Source: Lunatimonas sp.
Lineage (GTDB): Bacteria > Bacteroidota > Bacteroidia > Cytophagales > Cyclobacteriaceae
DNA length: 37,521 nucleotides
Reading direction: 5' to 3'
NCBI RefSeq assembly: GCF_020832325.1
Contig: NZ_JAFIEU010000001.1
Coordinates: forward strand, 1-37,521
Made by a program: the position numbers and the translations under genes. This document shows, piece by piece, positions 25,001-34,045 of the stretch (position 1 is the stretch's first letter; every line of letters begins with the position of its first letter). A model generated the notes under the pieces. The model ran no database searches, was not told the origin of the DNA, and worked only from the letters and a program-made list of their open reading frames with translations.

Positions 25001-27135
25001 ACGGTGGAGGTAGCATCGCAATACAGCAGTTTGAACTTACAAGGGACAATCAGCGCCTGGAACTCTCGAACAGTTTAGAGGATATATCCACCGAACACGT
25101 AGGCATTTTATTTAAAGATTTTCGCTTGTCTACCTTCACTAGCTTATTGAATCCAGATGAACTGATCGCTACCGGGTTTGTCAATGGCAGTTTTGTGTTA
25201 GAAAACCCCTTTGGAGCTACCGGGATTCTCGCGGCTCTTCGGATCGATGAGCTAAGTGTGTTTAGCACCCCACTTGGGAATCTCGACTTGCAGGCAAAAT
25301 CCATCGATGAAGGTGCCTATGACTTTGAAATGTCCCTTAAAGGAGGAGGCATAGACTTGGATCTTCTGGGCGATTACGAAGCGGCGGCGGAGGGTGCCGC
25401 GCTAAATTTGGAACTCAGCCTAGCAGAGCTTCGGCTAAGTGTTATACAGTCTTTATTTCCGGACCAAATTAGTGGGGCCGAAGGGATGATCGTCGGTAAG
25501 GCAACGGTGTCCGGCACGACCTCTGACCCAATGTACGACGGCGAATTTGGGTTTCGGGATGCAGCACTAACCATTACAACGTTAAATGCGGGGTATAGAA
25601 TTAACAATCAATACCTCAAAATCGACAATGGAGGAGTGTATCTGGACGAGTTTACCATTCGGGACACCAACGACAATACATTTGTTTTGGGGGGTTCCAT
25701 TCTAACGGAGTCATTGGCCAATCCGGCATTTGACCTTCGCCTTACGGCCGAGAACTTTCAGGTATTAAATTCATCAAGAGCAGATAACGATCTATTTTTC
25801 GGAAAGGCCATTATCGATGCCAGTGCAGACATCGGGGGAGATTTATCCCTCCCTACGATTAACGCGAGATTGAACGTACGGAGCGGTACAGACGTTACGT
25901 TTATCATTCCAGAGTCTCAGTTAGACGTGATCGAAAGAGATGGGGTGGTTTTGTTTGTCAACAGGCAAGACCCGGATGATATACTAACCCGCCGACAGAC
26001 CGAAGCTTCCACCACGGGAATCAAGGGGTTTCAAGTGGCGGCCATTTTGGAAGCAGATCCGGATGCGGCATTCCGGATCATCGTAGATGAGCGATCTGGA
26101 GACAACCTGCTGGTAGCCGGCAAGGCCAACTTAAACCTAAACGTAGATCCGAATGGCAGAATTAACCTATCGGGCACATATGAGTTGAGCTCAGGACATT
26201 ACGAAATGAGCCTTTATAATTTGGTAAGCAGAAGGTTTGAGATTGAAGAGGGGAGTTCGATTTCTTGGTCTGGTGATCCCTTGGATGCCAGTTTAAACAT
26301 GGTCGCGATTTATCGCGTGAGAACCTCTGCCGCTGAGCTTATGGCCGCCCAAACTGCCGGGCTGGGTGCGGATGCGCGGTCACAATACAAGCAAGAACTC
26401 CCTTTTTTGGTCTTCTTGAATATTGATGGTGACCTGACTCGATTAGAGCCATCGTTTCGACTGGATATGCCGGAGGAGCAGCGCGGGGCCGCTGGAGGCA
26501 ACGTGTATGGGCAATTGCAGCTGTTAAACAACCAGGAGGGAGAGTTAAACCGACAGGTTTTTTCATTACTCGTTTTGAATCGGTTTTTTCCAGACCGTGG
26601 CGGAGATGGTACCGGAGGAGGAACCTCGGGGTTGGCTCGATCCAGTGTGAGCCAGCTTTTGTCCGGACAATTGAACACGCTGTCTGAAAATGTACTGGGT
26701 GATACTGGCTTGGAGTTGGATTTTGATCTAGATAGTTTCACAGACTATCAGAGTGGAGCGGCCCAGGACAGAACGCAGTTAAATGTGAGTGCCCGGTCCC
26801 GTTTTATGGATGATCGGCTGATCGTACAGGTGGGCAGTCAAATAGATATTGAAGGTAGTTCCCAAGCCATGGATAGGGGTAATGCCTTATTGGGCAACGT
26901 AAGCATTGAATACCTGCTGACCGAAAACGGCCGCTATAGATTAAGAGGATTTAGGAGAAATCAGTTTGAGAGTTTTATAGATGGACAATTGATCGTGACG
27001 GGTATTTCTGTCATTTTTAACCGGGAGTTTAATCAATTTGAAGAACTTTGGAAGGGAATAGAGTCGCAGCGGAGGGTACAGTCCGAGGCAGTCAGGAAAG
27101 AAGAGGACGAGGAAGCAACGGGAAATTCAAACTAG
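22015..27135 (+). CDS. tamB: TamB (AsmA/DUF490-family) envelope biogenesis protein
   Basis: A 1706-residue protein anchored in the inner membrane by one N-terminal helix (AWLVGVLLLLVIALLLFL), then a very long, repetitive beta-rich periplasmic body that in this family forms a hydrophobic groove for lipid or protein transfer to the outer membrane. The C-terminal TamB domain is recognisable (LSGTYELSSGHYEMSLYNL, RFEIEEGSSISWSGDPLDA, RQVFSLLVLNRFF). The start chosen is GTG 22015 with AAAAAGGA about six bases before it; it gives about 38 residues before the membrane helix, longer than usual. TTG 22093 is another option and no in-frame ATG exists in this stretch. The downstream gene tamL starts five bases after its stop: an operon. 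Confidence 0.93.
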   Translation: MSVSKAGVKQYLLSCKAQWYINRNVVLTGVRRFFSKVLKILAWLVGVLLLLVIALLLFLRSPWGQDIVVQKVVAYASEKTNTRISVQRLFLTFRGDVYLEGLYIEDQQGDTLVYSKSLETGLKIRPLLSTGAIHVSRLNWEGLHAQVVRDEQGVFNFDFLLEAFSSSFGSPATQQETAIISDAEASPFPDLALGPVRLSDFVVGYHDAILGTEVDLILGAFRLDVNSVDLNNMEFDIGDLVLADSDIRYLQRFPFPPSEDSEDGTSDPALILDNLTLDNIALSYTSLPDEVVANVVLGTLNLSIPEVDTRSRQLVVKQFLLHNSQVDLGLLAEPVDRDSSTTAGSEGPFEWPAWQVEVGTIDLEGNRMAFRTSDISPPVGNFDPNHVVADRLAFKADGISLANEKLKANITQFSFEERSGFVLKNFTIQAAVGNEETRIRSFQLETGNSQFVADVDVQYRDLDALIDGLVWEQVSLDVSTLRVGLTDAFYFSPEWRSNDLFKRANKKEIYGGMRITGTPNRLRAETALSWGGGTRFRVAGILGNVLDPDNLTFDLSPVSFRTTRTDINLLLGETQPNIKIPEEITFQTSLRGSLDELSAEASLKTPDGNVELTAYFKDGDIPSYEGDVFLDGIDLGAILDNPQFGSLGYRLQLTGKGMELDQLELTVGSEFEVLEVGGYDYQGLQLNAKIAQKQGNLSLAFKDENLDVALSVEGLLDEEHSVVDLLLDIKGADLRALELVQDDMRARLNYSIHWEGNVDEFSLATELKEGILVFNEQSYPIEGFDLLAWVDPDTTFVQLESSLLQVDFASNASPNRTMDAMTGYFDRVFADSIGIGVPDSTINLRFKMEVGRSRILEEVLLPGLENWESLSAEVAFDQQTGDFNGFLLLPGFTYSGIEIDSLGLVAEGKEAYFTFQAGLVALRSGALEIGRTFFDGEWQDEQLNLDFIAYDGEDKLVHVGWDMRFDGDTIGLHINPEDLILNKRQWDILPENSIRYGGGSIAIQQFELTRDNQRLELSNSLEDISTEHVGILFKDFRLSTFTSLLNPDELIATGFVNGSFVLENPFGATGILAALRIDELSVFSTPLGNLDLQAKSIDEGAYDFEMSLKGGGIDLDLLGDYEAAAEGAALNLELSLAELRLSVIQSLFPDQISGAEGMIVGKATVSGTTSDPMYDGEFGFRDAALTITTLNAGYRINNQYLKIDNGGVYLDEFTIRDTNDNTFVLGGSILTESLANPAFDLRLTAENFQVLNSSRADNDLFFGKAIIDASADIGGDLSLPTINARLNVRSGTDVTFIIPESQLDVIERDGVVLFVNRQDPDDILTRRQTEASTTGIKGFQVAAILEADPDAAFRIIVDERSGDNLLVAGKANLNLNVDPNGRINLSGTYELSSGHYEMSLYNLVSRRFEIEEGSSISWSGDPLDASLNMVAIYRVRTSAAELMAAQTAGLGADARSQYKQELPFLVFLNIDGDLTRLEPSFRLDMPEEQRGAAGGNVYGQLQLLNNQEGELNRQVFSLLVLNRFFPDRGGDGTGGGTSGLARSSVSQLLSGQLNTLSENVLGDTGLELDFDLDSFTDYQSGAAQDRTQLNVSARSRFMDDRLIVQVGSQIDIEGSSQAMDRGNALLGNVSIEYLLTENGRYRLRGFRRNQFESFIDGQLIVTGISVIFNREFNQFEELWKGIESQRRVQSEAVRKEEDEEATGNSN

Positions 27136-27140
27136 GAGCC

Positions 27141-29456
27141 ATGAACGCAATAAAATCATTCTTCTTTTCTATACTAGGCCGAGGGTTGGTTTGTGCGCTT
27201 TTAGTTTTGTCGGCGTGTAGTGTAAAGAAATTTATCCCCGAAGACGAACATTTGTATACAGGAGCGAAGATCAACGAAGAGTTAGAAACTTCGGTGCGGG
27301 ATTGGAAATCTGTGAAAGGGGAACTGGAAGGACTGTTAAGGCCAAAGCCTAACGGTAAGTTTTTAGGTATGTACGTTGGGTTATGGGCCCATTACAAAGG
27401 CAGCAAGGAGAGACCGGGGTTCATTAACCGGTTTTTGAAGAGAAAATTGGGAGAGGAGCCGGTGTACCTAAGCGATGTCAATATTTCACAGACGGAGCTT
27501 TTGCTGAACAATCGGCTGGAAAACAATGGTTTTTTTTACAATCAAGTAGATTCCGACGTCGTTACGCGGGATTGGTGGGCATCAATCCGCTATGAAGTAC
27601 AGGTTAGGCAACCCTACACCTTGAGGAGCTATGAATATGATCATGATTCTACCCAGTTAGATCGTGCGATTCAGGAGCTGTTGGACGAAACTGGCATCAA
27701 GGTGGGCGACCGCTTCCAATTATCTAAGCTACAGGCAGAAAGAGATCGGTTGGACCGAGCGTTAAAGCAGCGGGGGTTTTATAATTTTAATGCAGACTTT
27801 CTGCTTTTTGAGGCTGATACGAATCACTATGACAACAAGGGGTTTGACCTTTATTTGCGCACCAAGCAAAGTGCACCCCAGGAAGGACTAATCCCCTATG
27901 AAATCGGAGAAATCAAGGTGTTCCCCAATTTTACGCTGGATCAGTCTGACAGCCCAAGCGATACCACGGTGCTGAGAGGGATTTCGTTTATACAGGATGA
28001 ACCGATATCCTTTAAGCCACATTTGCTGGAGCAATACATTCTATTGAATAGAGGGGAAAGGTATAGTGCGACTAAATCCCGACTGACCAGCAACCGCATT
28101 TCCGGGATAGGTAACTACCGGTATGTTAACATTCGGTATTCAGAGCGCGACAGTGTGTCGTCTGAGGGGACCGGTTTCTTGGACGCAAATATTCTGTTGT
28201 CACCCCAGAACAAACGATCGCTTCGGGCCGAGATTCAAGGTGTGTCAAAATCGAATAATTTTGCAGGGCCCGCTTTTTTGCTTAGCTACAGAAACCGAAA
28301 CATCTTTCAAGGAGGAGAGATATTGAATGTGACGGGTAAGGTAGCATATGAAACACAGATTGCCAGTGGCGAGCGCGAGGGGCTTAGTTCATTCGAACTA
28401 GGCTTAAAAGGGGAGCTGATTTTTCCACGGGTTGTATTTCCGATTGATATCAAAGAACGATTTGCCTACTCTGTTCCAAAGACTAGGGTAAGTTTGGGTA
28501 CAGAGTTTCAGGATCGCCGGGGTTTGTACCGCCTCAACTCAGTATCTGCTTCCTACGGCTATTTCTGGAATGCCAATCGGTTTGTGTATCATGAAATAAA
28601 CCCGATCAATATCAATTTTGTGGGCCTTTCCAATACTACGCCAGAGTTTGAGGAAATCCTAGAGAGCAACCCCTTTTTGCGTTTTAGCTTTCAGCAGCAG
28701 TTTATTGCAGGCATAAGCTATGGGTTTTCCTATAGCCAATTGATGGATTCCTTTCGTACCCACAGTATTTTCTTTGGGGCAAACTTGGATTTTGCCGGAT
28801 TTGGGCTGGACGGGGTCAACCGACTGGTCGGGTCAGAAAACCCAAACCGGTTTTTAGGCTTTGAATATGCCCAATACAACAAGGGCGATGTAGATTTTCG
28901 CTACTATTGGAGAGTTTCCCAGGAGAGTAAGTTGGCAGTGCGGATGTTTGGAGGCATAGGAATTCCCTATGGAAATTCGGTTTCGCTGCCGTTTGTGAAG
29001 CAGTTTTTCTCCGGTGGGCCGAACAGTGTTCGTGCTTTTCGAATCAGATCCCTAGGTCCCGGTTCCTACAGACCACAGGATTTGGGTATAGGGGGCTTTT
29101 TTGATCAGGCCGGCGATATCCGCTTGGAGGCCAACTTGGAGTATCGATTTCCCATAGCTTCGTTTTTTAAGGGAGCTCTCTTTGCAGATGCCGGAAACGT
29201 TTGGCTTATGAACGAGAATGAGGCCCTGCCTGGGGGTAAATTCTCGTCTGAGTGGTTTCGGGAATTAGGCGTGGGCGTCGGGGCAGGATTGCGCATTGAT
29301 GTAGATTTCTTTGTGCTTCGGTTCGACTTCGCTACTCCTATCCGTAGGCCCTATGTGCCTGAGGGAGAGCGTTGGGCTAGGGAGTTTAGGCTAAATGACT
29401 CGCGGTGGAGGCGGGAAAACCTCATATTCAATTTTGCTATCGGTTACCCGTTTTGA
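27141..29456 (+). CDS. tamL: TamL: lipid-anchored Omp85/BamA-family assembly factor
   Basis: A 771-residue outer-membrane protein. The start at 27141 is chosen over an in-frame start at 27048 inside tamB because it gives a clean lipoprotein leader (FFFSILGRGLVCALLVLSAC, lipid cysteine after LSA) and follows GGAG. POTRA-like domains come next (for example NVNISQTELLLNNRLENNGFF and LDRALKQRGFYNF), then a 16-strand barrel with FGGIGIPYGNS, FFSGGPNSVRAFRIRSLGPG and the closing RRENLIFNFAIGYPF. Lipidated TamA relatives of Bacteroidota are called TamL and work with TamB; the adjacency here agrees. The family is thought to insert outer-membrane proteins or move lipids. The 3' end overlaps the convergent dinB gene by 13 bases. 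Confidence 0.93.
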   Translation: MNAIKSFFFSILGRGLVCALLVLSACSVKKFIPEDEHLYTGAKINEELETSVRDWKSVKGELEGLLRPKPNGKFLGMYVGLWAHYKGSKERPGFINRFLKRKLGEEPVYLSDVNISQTELLLNNRLENNGFFYNQVDSDVVTRDWWASIRYEVQVRQPYTLRSYEYDHDSTQLDRAIQELLDETGIKVGDRFQLSKLQAERDRLDRALKQRGFYNFNADFLLFEADTNHYDNKGFDLYLRTKQSAPQEGLIPYEIGEIKVFPNFTLDQSDSPSDTTVLRGISFIQDEPISFKPHLLEQYILLNRGERYSATKSRLTSNRISGIGNYRYVNIRYSERDSVSSEGTGFLDANILLSPQNKRSLRAEIQGVSKSNNFAGPAFLLSYRNRNIFQGGEILNVTGKVAYETQIASGEREGLSSFELGLKGELIFPRVVFPIDIKERFAYSVPKTRVSLGTEFQDRRGLYRLNSVSASYGYFWNANRFVYHEINPININFVGLSNTTPEFEEILESNPFLRFSFQQQFIAGISYGFSYSQLMDSFRTHSIFFGANLDFAGFGLDGVNRLVGSENPNRFLGFEYAQYNKGDVDFRYYWRVSQESKLAVRMFGGIGIPYGNSVSLPFVKQFFSGGPNSVRAFRIRSLGPGSYRPQDLGIGGFFDQAGDIRLEANLEYRFPIASFFKGALFADAGNVWLMNENEALPGGKFSSEWFRELGVGVGAGLRIDVDFFVLRFDFATPIRRPYVPEGERWAREFRLNDSRWRRENLIFNFAIGYPF

Positions 29457-30556
29457 TCCTCGGGGTGGTTAAAAAGTCCTTCAATTCGTAGCTGCCGACC
29501 CATTTTCTCTTCATCGATCTCGAGGTTTGACACACCTAATCCCAGGAGTCGTACGGGCATCTTGAGAGATTCCTGATGGAGTAATTCCTCGGAAAAAAGC
29601 AGGATCTCGGAGGTTAGCAGGTACCGAGGTAGGCTCTTACTTCTCGTTTGCTGACTAAAATCTTTATATTTTAATTTCAGGGTGACGGTTCTGCCCCGTA
29701 GTTGGTTTTTTTTCATCCGGAAAAGTAGCTCCCCGGCGAGCTTTAGGCGCGCGGCTTCTAATTCTTCCGGTAGAAATAGGTCTTTTTCGAAAGTGTTTTC
29801 CACGCTGATGGATTTTCGGTCTCGATGTGGATTGACCGGGCTGAGATGGATTCCCCGCACGATTTCATAGTAATGAAGTCCCGATTTACCAAATCTACGG
29901 GTAAGGAAGTCGAGTGAATACTGCTTCAAATCCGAGCCTTGGTGAATACCGAGATTCTTCATCTTTTCCGCCGTCACCTTTCCAATTCCATAAAAACGCT
30001 CTATGGGAAGCTTCTCCAAAAATTCCATGGCACGAGCTGGAGTGATTACAGCTTGTCCATTGGGTTTGTTTAGGTCAGATGCCACCTTGGCCAGAAACTT
30101 ATTGTACGAAATCCCGGCAGAAGCATTGAGACCAATCTCCTCTTTGATTCTTTTGCGTATTTCTTTAGCTATTAGCGTAGCAGAAGGGTTGCTGAGTTTG
30201 TTTTCTGTCACATCCAGGAATGCCTCATCCAGCGATAGTGGTTCTACCAAGTCGGTGTACTCAAAAAAGATTTCTCGGATTTGGTAAGAAAGTTCTTTGT
30301 ATCGCTCGAATCGCGGCTTTACGAAAATCAACTTTGGGCATCGGAGCAAGGCAATCTTGGAAGGCATGGCGGATTTCACACCGTACTTTCTGGCTTCGTA
30401 GGATGCCGCAGCCACCACACCTCGCTCCCGATTGCCACCCACGGCTACCGGCTTACCCTGCAACTCAGGATTGTCCAGTTGTTCTACCGATGCATAAAAT
30501 GCATCCATGTCCACATGAATGATTTTCCGTGTTGCTTCCACGATTGAGCCGGCCAT
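29444..30556 (-). CDS. dinB: DNA polymerase IV (Y-family translesion polymerase)
   Basis: A 370-residue Y-family polymerase. The palm carboxylates are visible: IIHVDMDAFYASVEQ (D16) and VEPLSLDEAFLDV (D110, E111). YNKFLAKVASDLNKPNG is the thumb-side family motif, and the little-finger domain follows. The C-terminus has QLRIEGLF, a plausible beta-clamp-binding motif, so recruitment by the sliding clamp is expected. It copies past damage with low fidelity. I see no LexA-type operator upstream. It is convergent with tamL, with a 13-base coding overlap. Confidence 0.96.
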   Translation of the reverse strand: MAGSIVEATRKIIHVDMDAFYASVEQLDNPELQGKPVAVGGNRERGVVAAASYEARKYGVKSAMPSKIALLRCPKLIFVKPRFERYKELSYQIREIFFEYTDLVEPLSLDEAFLDVTENKLSNPSATLIAKEIRKRIKEEIGLNASAGISYNKFLAKVASDLNKPNGQAVITPARAMEFLEKLPIERFYGIGKVTAEKMKNLGIHQGSDLKQYSLDFLTRRFGKSGLHYYEIVRGIHLSPVNPHRDRKSISVENTFEKDLFLPEELEAARLKLAGELLFRMKKNQLRGRTVTLKLKYKDFSQQTRSKSLPRYLLTSEILLFSEELLHQESLKMPVRLLGLGVSNLEIDEEKMGRQLRIEGLFNHPEDQNG

Positions 30557-30731
30557 TATTTCGGGAAGTTACATGCATCTTTTCAGATAAAAAAGCGCTC
30601 TTTCTCCCAAGTATGCCATCATTCGGACAGGCATTTCCTAGTACAAAGCTACCTCTGCTCACCGTGGCACAACTATTGTTTTTTTAACTGGTGTATTCAT
30701 TAAATGTTAAACTAAACCAAAATTTACTGAT

Positions 30732-31205
30732 ATGAAACGGATAGTGTTTGTTATAGGTATTGTAGGGATATTGTACAGTTGTGGCAATTCCGAGCGTTCT
30801 GGTAATGCCCTGGAGAGAGCGGAGGAAGCTGTAGTGGAAAAAATCGCTCCGAAGTGGGTGGTATATGAGGGGACAGTACCCTGCATAGACTGTGAGGCAA
30901 TACATATGGAGCTTTGGCTCGAACGGGATGAAACCGAGGTCACGCCTGATTACCGGATGATCATGAACTATGAAAATACTCCAGTAGGTGATAAGGAAGA
31001 GGAGGTGACGGGCAATTATACCATCGTATCGGGCTACGCGCAGGATAGAGACGCAGTGGTGTACCAGCTAAATCCAGGAACAAATGAACCCCGACACTTT
31101 GTTCTGAACGAAGACCGTTCGATTACGATGCTTGGGGAAAATATGCAACGATTAGAGGAAGAAGATGACCTGGGCTATCGACTTGAGCGAAAGGAATCAG
31201 AATAA
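30732..31205 (+). CDS. NlpE-like lipoprotein with CxxC motif
   Basis: A 157-residue small lipoprotein: leader VFVIGIVGILYSC with the lipid cysteine at residue 17, then an NlpE N-terminal-type domain, recognised from VYEGTVPCIDCEAIHMELWL with its CxxC pair and from a following lipocalin-like strand series (TGNYTIVSGY, VYQLNPG, FVLNEDRSITML). In Escherichia coli NlpE signals surface contact and lipoprotein or redox defects to the Cpx system; no Cpx proteins are seen here, so function is inferred from the family only. A strong terminator follows directly. Confidence 0.85.
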   Translation: MKRIVFVIGIVGILYSCGNSERSGNALERAEEAVVEKIAPKWVVYEGTVPCIDCEAIHMELWLERDETEVTPDYRMIMNYENTPVGDKEEEVTGNYTIVSGYAQDRDAVVYQLNPGTNEPRHFVLNEDRSITMLGENMQRLEEEDDLGYRLERKESE

Positions 31206-31232
31206 AAAAGCGGGATTTTCCCGCTTTTTTTA
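31203..31232. terminator. Bidirectional intrinsic terminator between the NlpE-like gene and gdhA
   Basis: AAAAAAGCGGGA and TCCCGCTTTTTTT form a stem of at least 11 pairs with a two- to four-base T loop and T-runs on both strands. It starts within the stop region of the NlpE-like gene and ends nine bases before the gdhA stop, so one hairpin serves both convergent genes. Confidence 0.92.
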
Positions 31233-31240
31233 TTCATTGG

Positions 31241-32590
31241 TTACCAGCTTCCTTGTGCTACCATCGCCTTTGCTACCCGCTCAAACCCAGCAATATTTGC
31301 GGCATTTAAGTAGTCCTGTTCATCCAGCGAATACTTTTTCATGGTATCTTGGCAATTTTCATGAATACCCTGCATGATTACCCGCAGTTCGGTTTCCATT
31401 CTAGTCCTAGACCAATACCTGCCCAGCCGATTTTGTGTCATCTCCAGTCCAGAAATGGCCACACCGCCCGCATTGGCAGCTTTACCCGGAGCATAGATGA
31501 TGTTGGAGTTTTGTACAGCCTTGATTGCGGCATCAGTGAGCGGCATATTTGCGCCTTCAGCAATCAGAATCGCTCCATTTTTGCTCAGGTCTTTCACATC
31601 CTTTTCATCCAGCTCGTTCTGTGTAGCGCAAGGGAAAGCGCAATCTGCTGGAATAGACCAAAGAGTTTTTTCTGATCCCTCGTAGTATTTTGCTGACTTA
31701 AACTTTTCAGCGTATCCTGCAATACTCTCCCTTTTTTCATTCTTCAATTCTTTGAGGAATGCAAGTTTCTTTTCGTCCACGCCTTCTTCGTCGTGTATAA
31801 AGCCGGTAGAGTCGGAAAAAGCAACCACTTTGGCTTTATCCTGAAGCAATTTTTCAATGGCAAATTGCGATACGTTACCGGACCCAGATACCAGGCATAC
31901 CTTATCTTCCAGACTCTTTCCGACCTCAGCTAGCATGTATTCTGCAAAGTGAACCAAACCATACCCGGTGGCTTCGGGGCGCAGAAACGATCCGCCCCAA
32001 AGGGGACCTTTTCCGGTGATGCTTCCTTGGAATTCATTTTTGATTTTCTTGAAGGCTCCGAAAAGGTATCCGATCTCTTTTTCTCCTACCCCGATATCAC
32101 CGGCAGGAATATCTGTGAAATGACCGATGTGGCGGTAGGCCTCAAGCATCCAAGCTTGGCAGAATCGCATGATCTCCCGATCCGACTTATGCTTGGGATT
32201 AAAGTCAGCTCCCCCTTTTCCGGCACCCAGCGGTAACCCGGTGAGCGCGTTTTTGAAGGTTTGCTCAAATGCTAAAAATTTAAGTATACTCAAGTTAAGG
32301 CTTGGATGAAAGCGCAGCCCGCCTTTGTAAGGTCCCATCGCTCCGTTCATCTGTACCCGGTAACCTCTGTTTACCTGAATCTGATTCTTGTCGTCCGTCC
32401 AGCATACCCGAAACGTGATGATTCGCTCAGGTTCAGCCATCCGCTCAAATACCTTCTCTTCTAGGTATTTTTCGTTTTTGGATAATATGGGTTCAATACT
32501 TTCAAAAACCTCCAAAACGGCTTGGTGAAATTCCGGTTCACCCGGGTTTCTGTCCTTAATGGAAGCCAAAACGTAGTCTATTTTCGACAT
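31241..32590 (-). CDS. gdhA: NADP-type glutamate dehydrogenase
   Basis: A 449-residue hexameric-type enzyme that joins ammonia and 2-oxoglutarate to glutamate. The family block is intact: GPYKGGLRFHPSLNLSI with K89, PLGAGKGGADFNPK with catalytic K125, TDIPAGDIGVGEKEIGYLFG, and the dinucleotide fold with VSGSGNVSQFAIEKLL followed by FSDSTGF. The serine-containing FSDS segment (no acidic residue at the end of strand 2 that would reject the 2'-phosphate) and the length support NADP(H) use and a biosynthetic role. Single gene, ending at the shared terminator with the NlpE-like gene. About 125 bases separate it from the pabB gene upstream. Confidence 0.96.
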   Translation of the reverse strand: MSKIDYVLASIKDRNPGEPEFHQAVLEVFESIEPILSKNEKYLEEKVFERMAEPERIITFRVCWTDDKNQIQVNRGYRVQMNGAMGPYKGGLRFHPSLNLSILKFLAFEQTFKNALTGLPLGAGKGGADFNPKHKSDREIMRFCQAWMLEAYRHIGHFTDIPAGDIGVGEKEIGYLFGAFKKIKNEFQGSITGKGPLWGGSFLRPEATGYGLVHFAEYMLAEVGKSLEDKVCLVSGSGNVSQFAIEKLLQDKAKVVAFSDSTGFIHDEEGVDEKKLAFLKELKNEKRESIAGYAEKFKSAKYYEGSEKTLWSIPADCAFPCATQNELDEKDVKDLSKNGAILIAEGANMPLTDAAIKAVQNSNIIYAPGKAANAGGVAISGLEMTQNRLGRYWSRTRMETELRVIMQGIHENCQDTMKKYSLDEQDYLNAANIAGFERVAKAMVAQGSW

Positions 32591-32715
32591 GTATGCAGGG
32601 ATTATGGGTTGTGATAAAGAATAATTACTCCAAGATATTCATCAGGCCGTTCGTTAGGACGAGATTGCACACTTGGTGTTTTTGCTTGAGGCGGTAAATA
32701 TAACCAAGATTGTAG

Positions 32716-33972
32716 TTATCGATTCAAAAACGCCTCAAAAATTGCCTGTGATTTTAGCAGACACTCTTCGAATTCGCTGTCAGGATCCGCATCAATGGTA
32801 ATGGCACTACCGACGGCAAAATAAAATTTTCCATACGTTGCTTCAAGTATTACGCTCCGGATAATGACATTCCAGTCAAAATCCCCTGTATCCTCGATGT
32901 ATCCCATGCTCCCAGAAAACCAGCCACGTCTGAAATCCTCGTACTGATCGATCAGCTCCATCGATTTGATTTTTGGGGCACCGGTCATGCTGCCCATGGG
33001 AAATGTTTTTTCAATAATCCGGCTAAACGTTAAGTTGTCTTTAAGTAGGCAACTTACCGTAGAAATCATTTGGGAGATTTTTTTAAATCGGTAAATTCCA
33101 AACAATTCATCTACTCCAACGCTGCCGATTTGGGCCACTCGGGACAGGTCATTTCTCGTCAAGTCCACGATCATAAGGTTTTCTGCCTGCTCTTTTTCGC
33201 TATGCCGAAGTTTTGCAGCTAACTCATCATCTTCTAGTTCCGTGTTTCCCCGTCTGGTACTGCCTTTTATAGGTTGGGCTAGTAGTTTATTACCTTGCTT
33301 TTTCAGAAACCGCTCGGGAGATGTGCTCACCACGTAATTTTCATTGACGGCAAACAGGCCGCTAAATGGCATGGGCGAACAGGCATTTAGTTTGAAGTAA
33401 AGCTGAATGGGGTCTATGTTAGGCAAAATTCCCTCATAGGCCATGCAATAATTCATCTCGTAGATATCGCCTTCACGTATATGCTCCTGTATCTTGTGGA
33501 AATTCTCAAAGTAGGTCTCTTTGGAGGTAAGCGGACGGATGGTCGGCAAAGCCCCCAAATCCGAATGTGCTGGGATTGGAAAGCTGTTGATCTGCTCCAC
33601 TAGGGCAGCAGCATCGGGGTGGTGGATGATCGCCTCCAAATCAGTAAACTCGACCCGGAAGACCGCTCGAAAAAAGAACAAGTCTGGACACGAAACCAAA
33701 GAAGAATTTTGGCTCTGCAGGTTTTCGTACTGGTTTTTTTGCTCGTAGCTGATGATACCCGCCAGCCAATTGCCGGCATGATCTTCGGTGTTTTCTAGTT
33801 CAATGGATTCATTGCCCGCCAGCAATAAGTGACTAAATCCTTTTTCAGGATATGGGATACTGTTTGAATGAAAGTAGCCGAAGTAGGGGTAGTTTTTTTG
33901 CGTCCAATATAGCAGGCGCATGAGCCACATTTGGTCCCACTGTACCCGAATACGATCTTCTCCGATGTTCAT
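32716..33972 (-). CDS. pabB: Aminodeoxychorismate synthase component I
   Basis: A 418-residue chorismate-using enzyme, making 4-amino-4-deoxychorismate for folate. Core motifs are seen: SPERFLKK, AQPIKGSTRRG, VDLTRNDLSRVA, and GSMTGAPKIKSMELIDQYE close to the C-terminus. K236 in PIKG is the active-site lysine typical of PabB; anthranilate synthase (TrpE) carries PIAGT there, so TrpE is unlikely. The amidotransferase partner (PabA) and the lyase (PabC) are not adjacent. Same strand as gdhA and yceI, but the yceI gene upstream ends at its own terminator. Confidence 0.9.
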   Translation of the reverse strand: MNIGEDRIRVQWDQMWLMRLLYWTQKNYPYFGYFHSNSIPYPEKGFSHLLLAGNESIELENTEDHAGNWLAGIISYEQKNQYENLQSQNSSLVSCPDLFFFRAVFRVEFTDLEAIIHHPDAAALVEQINSFPIPAHSDLGALPTIRPLTSKETYFENFHKIQEHIREGDIYEMNYCMAYEGILPNIDPIQLYFKLNACSPMPFSGLFAVNENYVVSTSPERFLKKQGNKLLAQPIKGSTRRGNTELEDDELAAKLRHSEKEQAENLMIVDLTRNDLSRVAQIGSVGVDELFGIYRFKKISQMISTVSCLLKDNLTFSRIIEKTFPMGSMTGAPKIKSMELIDQYEDFRRGWFSGSMGYIEDTGDFDWNVIIRSVILEATYGKFYFAVGSAITIDADPDSEFEECLLKSQAIFEAFLNR

Positions 33973-33992
33973 GGGACGAAATTACATAAAAG

Positions 33993-34028
33993 AATAAAAA
34001 AAGGGCTAACGAAACCGTTAGCCCTTTC
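33993..34028 (-). terminator. Intrinsic terminator of the YceI-family gene
   Basis: On the minus strand AAAGGGCTAACG pairs perfectly with CGTTAGCCCTTT around a four-base loop and runs into TTTTTTTATTC. It lies just after the YceI stop codon and before the pabB start codon, so pabB must have its own promoter or rely on readthrough. Confidence 0.93.
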
Positions 34029-34045
34029 TATAGAGAGCAATCAAA

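Noticed and set aside
32716-33972. Anthranilate synthase component I (TrpE)
   Set aside because: The active-site PIKG lysine favours PabB, and no other trp genes are adjacent.
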